A stretch of DNA of 64,000 nt from Lentinula raphanica. Taxonomy: Eukaryota; Basidiomycota; Agaricomycetes; Agaricales; Omphalotaceae. Below the pieces are notes generated by a model, which was not told where the DNA came from, made no database searches, and worked only from the letters and a program-made list of their open reading frames with translations. This document shows, piece by piece, positions 47,666 to 58,865 of the stretch. The stretch lies in NCBI GenBank assembly GCA_027919835.1, contig JANVFP010000032.1:62001-126000 (forward strand), given 5' to 3'. The position numbers and the translations under genes were made by a program. Each line of letters starts with the position of its first letter. Within the stretch, counting starts at the first letter, position 1.

Positions 47666-48826
47666 TAACCACAGCAATAAGATACTGGGTGACCTCCCGC
47701 AGGCCAAAAATCCTAGATATATTTTCTAAATCCCTCTAAGCAAGGTTTAGCGAGCAAAAGCCGGCAGCTTGCATAAGGGTGGCACAAAATTTGATGGCAA
47801 AGGTGGTTTCTAAACCTTAATTTGGAAGGGGGGTCTGACCCCCCTTCCAGAGCTAAGCGAGTGTTTCTAAATCGCGTATCACGTTTTCGCTCCATTTGGT
47901 TGATATTTTGAATACTTTCATCTATGCCGTGAACTTGAAATTCTCGGCATTATAATGCCGCGTCTTGAAAGGTGGCCGGCCAAGGGTCTCCAACGGTTTA
48001 ATATTTTTTAGAATCCTATTTCTAAACGTTGGAAATTCAGGGTGAGAAATAATCTAGGATTTCTAAATGCCTATGGAAGGTCAACCACTATTAAGTAATA
48101 CAGATAGCGGCAAAAAAAGGCAAAGTCAAAGTATATTATCTGTGGCTGTGAGACCTATGTCCCTATATAGACGTGGCCATCCACGGACATGGGAGACGAG
48201 CAGAGACGAGCCCGGAGATTTCAAAACTTTTGGGCCAATTTTACCTGAACTGGGCGCTGACCAGGCGCTGACTTTGTCTCAAGAAACCCCCCATTTAGCC
48301 CGAACGCAAACAGGGATTTTGGTGGGCTGCCGGGGGTCCTTAGAAGCTTCACATTCGAATCGAATCCTCTGGGAGAAATGAGTCGAGACAAGCACATAAA
48401 CAGGAGAGGAGAAGGACCTTTTATCAATGTTACATAAGATTGCGGTCAAGAATGAGAAAGAAGGGAAAACTGCGATAGCCATTTTGGCTGGGAATTCGGA
48501 GCCTATAAGCTTAACATACCAACTCATACCAAGCGTCTATTAGACTGCTATCAAAACGATGTGTTCACTCGAGAGTCGACACATTTGAGAAATGGTCCAA
48601 TCAATAGACCGTTGAAGCGAAATAGATTGGTAGGTAAAGGAGATTACAAATTGTCTGAACCCCCGTGCTCCCGGCGAATCCAGAGACTCATGAGCTCTTG
48701 AACAAGCCACCGACTCCGAACACCACCCATTCACAACGATACGCCAGAGTGCTATCAGTGCTATAGATAAAAAGGTGTTGAGGATGATTGTACATAATGA
48801 GAATTGTTCTACTTACACTGAGCACT

Positions 48827-49908
48827 TCATCGTCTTTCCTGCATGATCTCGAACGTCTTCTCTCGAGCGACCCCACTCACGGTCATGAACTTTAGTGTGT
48901 ATTGGAAGAACATGACCCTTTTCCCTCCGTGATTCCGACCCTTGTACTTTCCCTTGTATTGTATCTCTCCTTTGACGACATCAGCAAGAGCACCGGCCTG
49001 GCGGGTTAACGAGTTGATATAGAATTGTGTCGTGCGATCTTGAGACTCTTTGATAGCACCACTGAACTTGATCAGATCTTCAGTCAGCTGCGCTTCGGGC
49101 GACACAACACTGAAGAATTCAATGATGTTTCTCTTGAACTCGACGGCCTCAATGTTACTGGCTGCTTCAGCGCCGGAATGGAAGGTAACGACTACCATGT
49201 TCGGAATGACGAATGGTCGTGTATAGTAGACTTTAGCGTCCGAGTCGGCCAGATCCGGGTCATCAGAAAAGGTTAAACGGTAATGTAGCCCGTGCTGGCG
49301 ATGATCATTTTCCAGAGCAATCAATCCAATGAAGGGAGCCCCCGCGTCTCTCGTTACATGAAACGACGCCTGCGAATCCAAGTTCCACGCGATGGCACCA
49401 GTGAATGATACTCGCAGGTCCTTTTTGATGTATTGTCGCAATGACGTTTCAACCGCCTTCTGGAAAAGTTCTGTCAAGAGGGTGTAGATGTTTTGGTCTA
49501 TTGGAATTGCCCGTCTACCAAACAGCGTCCATTCTGCTTTTATTTCTTCAACAGCTCTAGGAACGAGAGCACTGGAAGAATGGGTAGCCATCTGGAAATC
49601 AATGGTGAGAAAACATGAATACTTCTTAGCAAGACAGACTTACGGACTCGGAGTCAGCAGTGACGGGAGGAGCAACTATTCTTTCACCAACTCTAGGAAC
49701 GAGAGCACTGAGGGTATCCACTCCCATCTGACAATCAGTGGTGAGAAAATATGAATGATTCTGAGCAAGATGACAGATTTACAGATTCGGTGTCGGTGAC
49801 GGGAAGAGCAGCAGTGAACAGAGTCGATGCACATCCGAAGAACAACAGAAGACAGTAGTAGGCGAACAAACACATGCTCGGCGTTCGAAAATATTTGGGA
49901 GTTCGCAT
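48827..49908 (-). CDS. secreted family protein, copy 1 of 3
   Basis: Exons (complement): 48827..49591, 49644..49727 and 49783..49908, giving 324 aa to the first stop. The first exon encodes a signal peptide (MCLFAYYCLLLFFGCASTLF) followed by ALPVT and ends in phase 0, as in both paralogs. The second exon is a duplicate of the exon-3 start (SALVPR module). The mature part (about 250 residues) is mixed alpha/beta, with VSFTGAIAWNLDSQASFHV aligning to the two paralogs' F-x-G-x-L-x-W...A-Y/F-F motif. The family is unrecognised. The C-terminus is uncertain: a GTAAGT donor just past the stop suggests alternative splicing. Confidence 0.65.
49550..49808 (-). repeat. tandem exon-intron duplication inside copy 1
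   Basis: Positions 49550-49676 and 49686-49808 are near-identical, offset by 136 bases. Each covers the start of a coding exon (SALVPR), the preceding intron, and the end of the exon before it. Confidence 0.75.
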
Positions 49909-51631
49909 GACTCGAAAGGCGTTGAGGCAGATGGTTATGGCTCGTAGAAGCTTTGGAGTTGAATACTCTGGGAACGAAACGAGTCATCGTTGAGACTTCG
50001 TATACGAGCGAGCAACAGAGGAGTACCTTTTGTCAATCAGTAAATCGCAGTCTCACCGTCCAGCGGTGAGGGTAAGAACGAGAAAGATGGGGAAAATGGA
50101 CACGCGGTCGACCACTTCTTATAGACAGAAAGCTGCGACCGTTCTTTTTTCTTGCTGTCGGTTTGTCAGATACTTGGATTCTTACAGGGACGAAAATGCC
50201 TGAAAATGCTCACCAGTGTAAAGTTTAATATTCATGAAACAAAAAAGACTGAAATGGAAAGTTGCGCTCTTTTCTGCTCTTTTACGCGCAGAGTCCAGAC
50301 GGCTGGAATTTGTTCGTTATGTTCCCCCGCCATGGTGAACCTGCATCACCTATTCAGCCGAGTCCCGACAACGTTCCTTTCGAGTCTGCATAACTATCGC
50401 ATGAGCTGGGCAAATATATGCACCCTGTATGCAACCACCTAGGGGCCACCGCTGGTGGTACGAGGTGGTACGAAGACTGTCATGTTGGTAGAAGAGGAAA
50501 AAACAGGCCTTGTGACATTGAAAATCGCGATACGAATCATCCAATAGGATCGAGAGCTGAGCGCTGAGCGCTGATCGAGAGTTGACGTTGAGATATGTTG
50601 AGATCTGCAGATCTGAGAGGTTACTTCGGAGTTTACCGAGGAGAGTACTAAGAGGTACTAGCCTTATCACCCTTGTTGCTAGGTGCATTGCTTTGCATCG
50701 CTCAAACTCGCTTGAGCAGGAAGATAAGGTCTGATGAGGTTTGATGAGATATATCATGCATGACTCGACTGTTTGAGGTAGACAAGGGTAGAAGGGATGG
50801 AGGGTGATCTGACAGTGGACTCGAAAAGACTTGAAGGAGAAACTGTAAAGCGACGCGTACGGAGCGTTCGCCAATACATATGTATTCCGACACAATCGTC
50901 TCCAGATTACAAACATTCAGCACAGCAATGAGCGGCCACTGAGGCTTCAGCTTCAGGCCGCAGCCTGCGAAACACAGCAGCTGCAGTTCAGTGTCTTCAT
51001 ACCTGAAAGTTCGAAGTGAGATCTGATGGACATGAACTTCAAGCTCGAGCTGTCACCTAGAACACTGTGTACAACGCCCTTCGTCAAGTACAGGCCGCCT
51101 CTGGCGAGGCTAGTTCTGATCGTGGACAGACTCGTTACTCGTATAGATCATAGTAGTATCAGCAATCGAACTACGTGACGCATCGACCCTCTTGAGATTT
51201 TGTTTGTTCGATACCGTTCCCAAAAGTTATGGTCGGGACTTAGAAGGCGGTTGCGATGGGTAGTACTACGCGATGATCTGACAAGAGAGAAAGATTGTGT
51301 TCTACGCAAGGTGAGCGCTGGTGAGGGACATACCAATGAGTTTCAATCGAGTTTGAATTTCGCATTCAGCACGCGTTCGAGAAATGGTCCGGTCAACAGA
51401 CCTTGGGAGCGAAGATAGATTGCCAACAAGATATTACAGGTTGCCTGTTGAAACTCCGACGTGCTCCAGAAAATCATAATCTCCTCAACAAGGACATCCA
51501 CCGATCCAGATACTACCCCATGGCGGCCGCATCAAAAAGAAATCAGGATATGAACTTCCTTCCTAAGCCAATACGCCAGAGTGTCAGTACTAAGACTGTA
51601 AGTGAGAATGCTGTAGTACTAAGCAACAATA
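49909..51631. other. spacer of tandem unit 1/2
   Basis: Non-coding. Its 5'-flanking part (49985-50140) matches the flanks of the other two copies, with a shared block around CACCGTCCAGCGGTGAGGG. The stretch 50290-50760 matches 53220-53740. It includes one GCATTGCTTTGCATCGCTC repeat at 50685. Confidence 0.6.
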
Positions 51632-52732
51632 TTACATGGACAGAGAAATGGTCTGCTTACCCTGGGTGGCACGACAGATGTACGGGGCACGATTCAATGA
51701 AGGCTGCTTGAGGACTCTTTTAACGGCACGTTGGGCTGCGATGGCGTTAGTGACAATTGTACAGAGACAGACGAATGGTTCGCTCACACTGGGCACAACA
51801 AAACTCGTCTCAAAAGCGCGTTGGACTGGATTGGACCTCCACATTACTAGTGTGTACTGACGCTTTTCCTTCGTTTGTGAAATCCTTCCTCGGGTGAGTG
51901 TAGAGAGAGTGTCGACTGGCGAGAGTATCCGGAATTTACTAATCCCAGAGTCGTCGGGTTTCCCCGTCTTTGTACCTATGAACATCACCGCTTTCGAAGT
52001 TAGAGACTTTGCGCCAATGGATATGAAACCTTCGACAATTTCCTCCTCGAACTTCTTGAACTCTAGACTTTTCTGACCGCCTCCATTTTCGCCTTCAAAG
52101 AGGACGAACGTGAGTGGCATGTCGAACCGATCAGGCTCACCGACTCCACGCTGAGGCTGGGCATCATTTCTGGGCAAAGAATCATACAGCGTTATGGTGT
52201 AGCGAATGAAAAGGCCGTTGGAAAGACTCTCCTGGTAGAGCATTCCGTATTTGTTGTCTGGGACGTGTACGAAAGTCTCGTGTTGGATGTCTGAGAAAGT
52301 GAAGTACGCCTTTGACTCTGTTGTCCATTTCAAATCGCCGAAGAAATCCAACAGATCAATGTTGAACTTCTCCTTCAACGCTTTTTCGATCTCCTTCTGT
52401 AGGATCGTCTTCACTAGGCTGTACAAGTCCTGGGATAGTATGTGACTCTTGTCCTTGGACTCAGATTCTCCAAACGTTGTCCACATTACTGGTACTAGAT
52501 GTTTATTGTCTCTGGGAACGAGAGCGCTAGCATTGCCAGCAGGTCTAGTAACCGCTCCATTCTGACAACCAGTCAGCGGGAGCAAACAGTCCCGAGCATT
52601 TTATAGACTTACAGAGTCAGGTTGAGTGACGGGGAGAGCAGCAGTGAACAGATTCGATGCACATCCGAAGAACAACAGAAGGTAGGCGAACAAGCGCATG
52701 CTTGGTGTTCGAAGAGGATTGAGAATTTGCAT
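51632..52732 (-). CDS. secreted family protein, copy 2 of 3
   Basis: Exons (complement): 52613..52732 (signal peptide MRLFAYLLLFFGCASNLFTA, then ALPVT) and 52561 downward. If unspliced at the 3' end the frame runs to 51632, giving about 350 aa. A GTGAGC donor at 51787-51782 with a CACTAAC branch and GCAG acceptor suggests a further intron, so the C-terminus is open. The mature region holds LVPRD near its start, then LLDFFGDLKWTTESKAYFTF matching the family motif, and a beta-rich remainder with paired VMFIGTKTG / FRILSPVDT segments that align to copy 3. Function unknown. Confidence 0.65.
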
Positions 52733-54918
52733 GACTCGAAGGGCGTTGAAGAAGATGATTATGGCTCGTCGAAGCTCTTGAGTTGAATACTCTGGGACAG
52801 AAACGAGTCGTCGTTGAGACTTCGTATACGAGCGAGCAACGGAGAAGTACCTTTTGTCAATCAGTAAATTGCAATCTCACCGTCCAGCGGTGAGGGTTAA
52901 GAACGAGAAAGATGGGGAGAATGGACACGCGCTCGACCACTTCTTATAGACAGAATAAGTTAGAAAGCTGCACCCGTCAAATTTTTTTCCTCTTTTTTTC
53001 GCTTTCTGCTGTCGGTTTGTTAGAAACTTTGATCGAAAAAGGGCACCATTCTAACAACGAATCTCGGATCCTTCCGTGGGCTATCCTCTGCTATCCTGGG
53101 GGCGTAAAAGAGCGCAATGATCAATCCCTTCTAATCCATTTCAATCCCGTTTCAATCGCTTTCGTTTCATGGACCATCTGCTAGTGCTACCCTCGGCTAC
53201 CATCTGCAGACGGCTGATATCTTTTCGTTAATAGTTATGTTCGGGCCCGCCATGGTGAACCTGCATCACCTTCAGGTGACTATTCAGCCGAGTCCCGACA
53301 GGTCCCGACAACGTTCAGTTTGAGTCTGCAGAAATGTCGCATGAGTTGGGTAAACATATGCACCCTGTATGCAGCCACGGCTGGTAGTACGAGGACAGAC
53401 GGAGATCGTCATGTGAAGCAGAAGAGGGAAAGAAAGGCTTTGTAGCGAATTGCGATACCGTGAATCATCCATTATCCAATAAGTAGGACGGATCGAGAGT
53501 CGAGAGGTTACTTCGGAGTTTGCCGAGGAAAATACTGGCAAGCGAACTCAAGCGAGTTGGGCCTGTTTTGGCCTTGGGATACCATCCCGAGTCACCCCCT
53601 GCTGTCACCCTTGTTGCTGGGTGCATTGCTTTGCATCACTCGAACTCGCTTGAACAGGAAGATAAGGGGTCTGATGAGATAGTATCTACTATCATGTATG
53701 AGACTGTTTGAGGTAGACAACGGTAGAGGAGGGTAGTACCGTAAGGTGATGGGGGATGATGCATTGATGCACTGTGATGCATATTGATGCATTGACGGAC
53801 AGTGATGGGCTCGAAAAACTCGAAACAGCTCGAAACCACTCTGGAAAAAAACAATGACCCTAACCTACCCTAACACACTCGGAGAAACTAAACATCCTCG
53901 CATTCACGTACACTACAGTACACTGATTGTTCTGGAAGCAGCCGCAGCACAAGGCAGCACAGCGTTAGCAACTGTTAGCAAAGGCTGCAAAGGCTGCAAA
54001 GCACAGCAGAGGCTGCCCAGCCTCCGCCGCCATGCGTGGATGGATCGATGTAGCCACCCTACGGATCAGAACAGAATCCTATAAGCAGCCTAGCACTCAA
54101 GAATCTGATTGTTGTTGAAGTCTTTTGCACAGCTTTAAGTTTGACCGGCGAGGGCCCCATCGCGCTAGCCTCGAGACCGATGATCATGAAGACCATGTAG
54201 TACGTGTTGGTACCGGCTGAGGATGACGGAGTCGGACAAGATTGTTCATCGATATCTCAGAACCCGAGTTCACTGTCTCTGACTCTCTACATGATTTCAT
54301 ACCTCATCTTGCGTCAAGATATTGAGATATCAAGCTGTGAGTTCGAAGTGAGATCTGATGACATGAACTTCAACATGCTGATGACTTACCTAGGACGCTG
54401 GATGTACCCTTCGACGTTCGTTGACTACAGGCGGCTGGCAAGGATATGTATGGCTCTAGATAGCTCCGAGTTACCTCTTAATACCATAGATGACAGACTC
54501 AAAGTCATAGATATCAGATCATAGTAGATTATAGTATCAGCGCCAGCAACCAAACCTACATGATGACGCATCGGTCACTCTAAGTTGTTTTTTTCTTCAT
54601 TCGAGACCGTTCCCAAAATACAAATATTTACGGTCGGGACTTAGAAGGGTTGCGATAGGTAATACGCGATTATCTGACAAGAGAGAAAGATTGCTTCTAC
54701 GCAAGGTGAGCGCTGGTGAGGGACGTACCAATGAGTTTCAATCGAGTTTGAACTTCGCACTCAGCACGCGTTCGAGAAATGGTCCGGTCAACAGACCTTG
54801 GGAGCGAAGATAGATTGCCAAAAGATATTACAAGTTGCCTGAAACTCCATGCTCCAGAGAATCATCATCAGCTCCTCAACAACGACATACACCAATCCAG
54901 ATACCGCCCAAAAAGAGG
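52733..54918. other. spacer of tandem unit 2/3
   Basis: Non-coding sequence homologous to the spacer of unit 1/2, with one GCATTGCTTTGCATC-type repeat at 53623 and a tandem GATGCATTGATGCA-like run at 53756-53800. Positions 54330-54900 match 51010-51530, the 3' flank of copy 2. Confidence 0.6.
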
Positions 54919-56038
54919 TCAGGATATGAACTTCCTTCCCAGACCAATACGCCAGAGTGCGATCAGGACTATGGTCGAGAATGGCGTTAGCAACATATGT
55001 AGACAGAGAAATGGTTTGCTCACGCTGCCAGGTGGCACGATGGATGTACCGGGCACAGATCCAGTATAACTGCGTCTCTGAGCGCTGATTGAGAACTGTG
55101 TTGACACTTTGGAATCCGAGTCTCCTGATTTGGGGGACTTCAACGTCAACTCCAAGTTATAGTTGAGCTTCCCACTGGCAATTCCCACATGTTTGATTGT
55201 CCCGCGTTGAACATAAGAGATATCGCCGGTTGAGGAGATGACGTCGAATTTGGTCGTGCCGCTGGATGAGACGTCATCCATACCTATGAACAGCACGTCA
55301 TCCATCTGCAACTCCATTTTGGGACCCCTACGGGGGGCATTCGTATTAGGGTAGGTGGGAGGAAAGCTTTGACCAAACTTCTCGTTGAAGAAGTCAACGA
55401 TTTCGGTTTTGAACACTTTCGCGTGTGAGCCAGACTCTTTGGATTCTAGACTTGTTCGGACGACAAACGTGTGCGGGATCTCCACGTTGAAAGAACTAAG
55501 GGTCCTAGGCTGGTTTTTGCTATTCGATGGGTCAGAATCGTATATGGTGATGGTGTAAACACTCCGAGCGGCCGCCTCCTGTTTCTTTACCATTCCGTAT
55601 TTGAACGACCCGCCGTCTGCGTATTCGAAGTACGCCTCTAGTTCTCCTGTCCATGTCAGAGGGTCGGTAGAGAAGCCTGTCACCTCAACCGAGAACCTAT
55701 CCTTCAATTCTAATTTGATCCCGTTCTCCAGACGTTCCTTTGTACGCTGATTCCACCTCTGATCCAGGGACACTTCAACCGCTCCACGAAGTTTCTTCCA
55801 ATTTACTGTCACTGTCCTGTCTCTGGGAACAAGAGTATTGGCAGAACGGGTGGCCAGTCCCTTCTAGTAATTGGTTAGAGGACATTTAACATTTTCGAGC
55901 ATGGTATAGACTTACAGAGTCAGGTTCGGTGACGGGGAGAGCAGCAGCAGTGTACAGATTGGTCGCACATCCGAAGAACAACAGGAGGTAGACGTACAAG
56001 CGCACGCTTGGCGTTCGAGTTGAGTTGAGATATCGCAT
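54919..56038 (-). CDS. secreted family protein, copy 3 of 3
   Basis: Exons (complement): 55916..56038 and 54919..55863, giving 355 aa if the 3' part is unspliced. Exon 1 is the signal peptide (VRLYVYLLLFFGCATNLYTA, then ALPVTEPDS); exon 2 begins KGLATRSANTLVPRD. The frame then matches copy 2 in VTGFSTDPLTWTGELEAYFE, a beta-rich centre, DVLFIGMDDV and FDVISSTGDISYVQRGTIK. Read through, it ends in a hydrophobic helix (STIVLIALWRIGL) that could be a membrane or GPI-type anchor. However, a GTGAGC donor, TGCTAAC branch and CATAG acceptor there suggest splicing. An in-frame ATG at 56119 would extend the N-terminus, but copy 1 has a stop there. Confidence 0.65.
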
Positions 56039-58215
56039 GAGTCGAAGAGGGTCGTTAACGATGGTAAATTCGTAGGAGCTTTTGAGTTTTTGAATACTCT
56101 GGTGAAAAAAACGATTCATTGAGACTTCGTATATGGGAGGTCGGAAACGGACGAATACCTTTTGTCAATCAGCAAATCGCAATCTCACTGTCCAGCAGTG
56201 AGGGTAAGAACGAGAAAGATGGGAAGACTGGATACTTCTTCGACCACTTTATGTGTGAAATTACTTTCTGCTACGTACATATCAGGTTGACTATTTTTTT
56301 AAATTGCTCTCAGGGTTGGGAAAACTCACTTTGGTAATTGGGGATTCCGTCCGGATGAAATTGCGCTTTTTTCTTCAAGTCTCAACGATTGAATACCGTT
56401 CCTTTTTGATTGTGAACCTGAAATGATCAATCAGTCGTCGTTGAAAAAAAGAGCAAAGAGTGCCAGTGATCAGTTCGCTGCTGCTCGCAAACTCGTCGAT
56501 GCGTATGATATATCTCAGTGAAGCCCCGCCTGCCCCCTTAAACAGGTTACAGGATCGTAAGCTGGTGGCGCGCGCTGCGGGAATAAAGTCCTCGAGCAAA
56601 ACCACATCCAACGGTAGCCAACGGTGCGTTCACGGAGTTTCCCGAATTACTGTATATGTACGTGCATGATGTACCATGCGTATACCGTCCGAGTCACCCC
56701 CGTCGCTGGGGGCATTGCTTTGCATCGCTCGAACAGGCTTTGATTGGACTGAAGATAGTCGCTAAACCTCGCTAGATGAAACAAGAGTAAGAATGTCCCT
56801 AGCGGTCCTTAGGCGATGGATAGCGAGCAACTCATCTTCCGTATATACTGTTATCGTTCCAATCAACTCTCATCATCTCCCAGCCTCTCCCAGCACTGCA
56901 GTCATCTGCAGCCTTCTGCAGCCTTCCGTCGATACTGCGTTGATGAGGAGCGATTGAATCTTGTTTAGGCCCTTTTACATGGGGCTTACAATAGACTAAC
57001 ATCTGGCCATCCGTACCCCTTCGGGAATCTTTGGGGACCAACAGGTCGCCTCAGGTCGCTTGCATTGTCACTGTGTTTTGTCCAGATTGTTGGATTTCTT
57101 GTTCCTCACTGTCCAGTGTCCTTGGAGGCTATGTATGACAAAATGGGTATATGGTTATTCGAAGAGGAAAAAAACTTTTTTCTCCATAGTATTAGCGATG
57201 CGATCTGGTGGTCGTTGAGCAGGTTCAAGTCAGTTCAAGTCAGTTCGAGTCTCGACTCAGCTTGACTCTCGAGAGGTTTACCGATTGTATTGTATGCATG
57301 CCTGTATATCGGTACCAGTCGGTACCCTTGTTGCGGAGCGCATTGCTTTGCATCGCTCAAAGCCTCAAACAGTTTCTCGTTGGATTGAAGATAGCGGCTA
57401 GACCTTAAGACCTAGCTGAAACAAGGAAAAGAATTACGACCCTAACGACAGGTGAAGGATAGCGACTCCGAGCGACTTACTGATCTTCTCTGATATTCCA
57501 TCTTTATTATTGGATCGTGTTATCATTCCATTCAACTTCTGTCAACAGTGCAGCCATATCTGCAACCCATGCGTCGATTATGGGTTCAAGGTCGATGGGG
57601 AGGGATTAGTTACTGTTAAGGCCTTAGATAAAAGACCGACTGACATCGGTTAACATCAAGGTATCTCTGGGCATCCGTACGGATAGCTCCCGTTTGAAAT
57701 TAATGGTCTGCTTGCATTGTCGCTCAGGCTGTGTTTCTTCTAGTCCTCGTGGGTGAAAGCATTGCTTTTGCATCGCTCAAGCTGGAATTAGTTGAGGCAA
57801 ATCATGTTCCTAACAAGCAAAAAATGTGAGCACTGAGCATCACTGAGCAACACCAGGCAACACCTGTTCTCAAAAACAAAAGAAACATTCATGTACTTAC
57901 GTCGCAAAGCAGTCGCGTCAAAATGACAATTCATCAGTTGTTATCTTTGTAGCTGGAAGCATTGCTTTTGCAACGCTCAAAGTAGAAGTGGAAGTCGCCG
58001 GGGCAGCATATGATGTTTCCTGATGTTCCTAACAAGCAAAAAATGTGAGCGACATAGGCGAGCATAGGCGACACCTTTTCCACAAATCATTCTTCGTAGA
58101 ACAGCAGTCATCTGTTTAAGCCTTGGGCCATATGAGGTTATATGAATAGAACCATCCGGGGACCGACGCCTTGCTTGCATTGGCCTCTCGACTTTGTCCA
58201 ACTTATCGCGCGACG

Positions 58216-58237
58216 GAATTTTGCGAAAGCAAAATTC
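58216..58237. other. perfect hairpin with GAAA tetraloop
   Basis: The 9-base arm GAATTTTGC and its complement flank a GAAA loop, a stable GNRA-type RNA tetraloop. It lies in non-coding sequence. Confidence 0.5.
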
Positions 58238-58742
58238 TTGTGGCACTGCGACTTGATGATTGCAACACTGATTCAAGAATCGCAGGATCGATAGGGAATT
58301 TTCAATGGAAAACCATGTCAAAGAGATGTTTACTGAGTTTAGCAATGATATACCGATATGTATACCATCACTGTTGTTGGGTGCATTGCTTTGCATCGCT
58401 CAGGCTGGACCAAAATACCAGAGAAAGTATTTGTGCACCAGCAATTGATTGCATCCGTGTTTTGCGTCCGAATTGTTGCAATTCCCCCCTATCAAAGCAA
58501 GTGAAAGTGATGACTGCAGATCAACGATGCGTTGTAGCAGCTACAAGTTCGACTGCGCGTAGTGAACGAATACTTCATTCCACGCCTCTGATACGCTTTG
58601 TGTTAGTTCACATGCACCTCTGAACAAGTCTCGACTCCCTATGCGACGCGTTTGAGAATCAACAGTCTTGGATCAAATCCAATTAGTACAATCGATGATA
58701 AGATAGTAGCCAAAGGCTCAGTGCAGTTGCATTATATATGTG

Positions 58743-58766
58743 AGAGGTGAGCGCCAGCTCACCTCT
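58743..58766. terminator. 10-bp perfect hairpin downstream of ATG5
   Basis: AGAGGTGAGC and its complement are separated by four bases, about 100 bases past the ATG5 stop. A weaker stem (CCTGTCAC / GTGATAGG) follows at about 58792-58811. They may shape the 3' end of the ATG5 transcript; this is inference. Confidence 0.3.
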
Positions 58767-58865
58767 GATAGTCCAAACCGCTGACACCTCGCCTGTCACA
58801 TTGTGATAGGTGCAATCCAACGACTCGTACGATTGATATAACCTATAAGCGGTGTAACAAGCTTG

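Larger units (their letters stand above)
43561..48826. other. 5 kb repeat-rich, gene-poor region
   Basis: No frame here shows a recognisable protein. Base composition becomes AT-rich between about 44.3 and 46.9 kb. It holds the 1.1 kb fold-back element, the inverted pair at 47091/47592, and five TTTCTAAA words between 47719 and 48065. It probably represents decayed mobile DNA. Confidence 0.55.
50685..58401 (+). repeat. seven-copy dispersed short repeat GCATTGCTTTGCATCGCTC
   Basis: Copies start at 50685, 53623, 56712, 57340, 57759, 57959 and 58383, all on the plus strand. The core TGCATTGCTTTGCA is a near-palindrome. The two copies with an extra T (57759, 57959) are followed by closely similar sequence, and several are preceded by a GTTGCTGGG-like word. 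Confidence 0.75.
56039..58865. other. gene-poor region with dispersed short repeats
   Basis: No supported gene. Five copies of the GCATTGCTTTGCATCGCTC-type repeat lie at 56712, 57340, 57759, 57959 and 58383. Two perfect hairpins are at 58216-58237 and 58743-58766. The last part is the 3' flank of ATG5. Confidence 0.55.

Noticed and set aside
54001..54084. CGCCGC-rich and GCAAAGGCTGCAAAGG runs near 53960-54050 as a possible RNA gene
   Set aside because: They are short simple repeats with no stable cloverleaf or conserved RNA signature.
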